Assembly (NCBI GenBank): GCA_011390695.1
Contig: JAABRW010000059.1
Span: 1-5,984 of the forward strand
DNA length: 5,984 nt
Source of the DNA: Desulfotignum sp.
GTDB lineage: Bacteria; Desulfobacterota; Desulfobacteria; Desulfobacterales; Desulfobacteraceae
Reading direction: 5' to 3'
The translations under genes were made by a program, and so were the position numbers. A model generated the notes under the pieces. That model saw only the letters and a program-made list of their open reading frames with translations. It ran no database searches and was not told where the DNA came from. Positions 5,372 to 5,984 of the stretch are shown in pieces. Each line of letters starts with the position of its first letter. The stretch's first letter is position 1.

Positions 5372-5984
5372 ATGAATTTAATGGGAACGCAGGGCGGCCA
5401 GTACCAGCCGCTTTCTGCACAGCAGATTGACACCGTGCACAACGCTGCATTGACCATTCTGGAAAAGACCGGGGTCACCTATGAATCCGGGCTGGAAAAA
5501 ACAGTGGATATGCTGGAAAAAAACGGGGCCGCAGTGAATCGGGAAAAAAAACGGATCATGCTTCCCCGGGACCTGGTTGCCGCATCCGTGGAAAAAGCCC
5601 CCGAAAAAGTGATCCTCTGCGGGCAGAACCCTGAAAATGATCTTCACTTGACCGAAGACCGGGTCCACCTGGGAACCGGGGGGGCTGCCATCAAAATTCT
5701 GGATCCGGACACCGGTGAGGTCCGGGCCACCACCCTGGATGACCTGCACAAAGTATCCTGCCTGGTGGACCAGCTCAAAAACATCCACTTTCTGGTGCGG
5801 CCGTGCATCCCCACGGATATCGATGAAAAAGACTATGACATCAACATGTACTATGCCTGTCTGTCCGCGTCCGGCAAGCATGTCATGTCCGGGGTAAACA
5901 ACGAGGAGGGGCTTCACCAGGTCATGGAGCTGGCCGCCATGATCGCCGGCGGAAAGGAAAAACTGGCAGAACGTCCCATCATTT
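5372..5984 (+). CDS. MttB-superfamily (trimethylamine methyltransferase family) protein, 3' end off window
   Basis: The first 204 codons of a gene whose family is usually about 480-500 residues. The N-terminus matches the superfamily: helix QIDTVHNAALTILEKTGVTYES (about 18-39), EKTVDMLEKNGAAVNREKKRIMLPRDLV (42-69), EKAPEKVILCGQNPENDLHL (74-93), GTGGAAIKILDPDTGEVRATTLDDL (101-125) and ACLSASGKHVMSGVN (142-156). Members move a methyl group from trimethylamine or quaternary amines (glycine betaine, carnitine, proline betaine and others) to a corrinoid protein. True MttB carries pyrrolysine at an in-frame TAG near mid-protein, while MtgB-like relatives lack it; that position is beyond the edge, so the substrate class is undecided. 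The visible part has no in-frame TAG. AAGGAG at 5360-5365, six bases before the ATG, sets the start. The corrinoid protein partner is not in the window. Confidence 0.92.
   Translation, partial: MNLMGTQGGQYQPLSAQQIDTVHNAALTILEKTGVTYESGLEKTVDMLEKNGAAVNREKKRIMLPRDLVAASVEKAPEKVILCGQNPENDLHLTEDRVHLGTGGAAIKILDPDTGEVRATTLDDLHKVSCLVDQLKNIHFLVRPCIPTDIDEKDYDINMYYACLSASGKHVMSGVNNEEGLHQVMELAAMIAGGKEKLAERPII

Noticed and set aside
5378..5917. 179-codon minus-strand frame
   Set aside because: It is the shadow of the MttB-family gene, which has a good ribosome binding site and clear family sequence on the plus strand.

Overview
The window looks like chromosomal DNA of an anaerobic, corrinoid-using bacterium. 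A sulfate-reducing Desulfobacterota member (Desulfobacter/Desulfotignum-like) is my best guess. That guess rests on the pairing of an MttB-superfamily methyltransferase with an iron-sulfur ASKHA reductive activator and on the moderate GC content with GC-ending codons; no rRNA or marker gene is present to confirm it. There are seven protein genes (two cut by the window edges), no RNA genes, no CRISPR array and no mobile element.

Left part (1-2260), envelope and stress-type genes. A cardiolipin synthase-like phospholipase D gene runs leftward off the window. Divergent from it is a small amphi-Trp domain protein gene with a strong ribosome binding site. Converging on that gene, with 11 bp between the stop codons, are a secreted SYLF/Ysc84 lipid-binding protein gene and, upstream of it on the same strand, a small membrane protein with a C-terminal SHOCT domain. 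The last two probably form a small operon. Nothing ties these genes mechanistically to the right part.

Right part (2427-5984), a one-carbon (methyl transfer) module. An RpiR-family regulator gene and, 16 bp downstream, a RACo/RamA-like activator gene (plant-type [2Fe-2S] domain plus ASKHA ATPase domain) are read leftward. Divergent from them is the first 204 codons of an MttB-superfamily gene, running off the right edge. The expected logic is that the MttB homologue demethylates a quaternary or tertiary amine onto a corrinoid protein (not in this window), the activator re-reduces inactive Co(II) corrinoid with ATP, and the regulator tunes both transcripts from the shared 250-bp intergenic region.

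That intergenic region is the most interesting non-coding part. It holds a sigma70-like promoter in each direction, a perfect 15-bp palindrome whose 9-bp core recurs inverted just upstream of the mttB-side promoter, and a 13-bp palindrome in the mttB leader. I see no clearly undescribed system. The best leads are the regulator-activator-methyltransferase arrangement, the atypical sugar-isomerase (SIS) domain of the regulator and the operator-like repeats.
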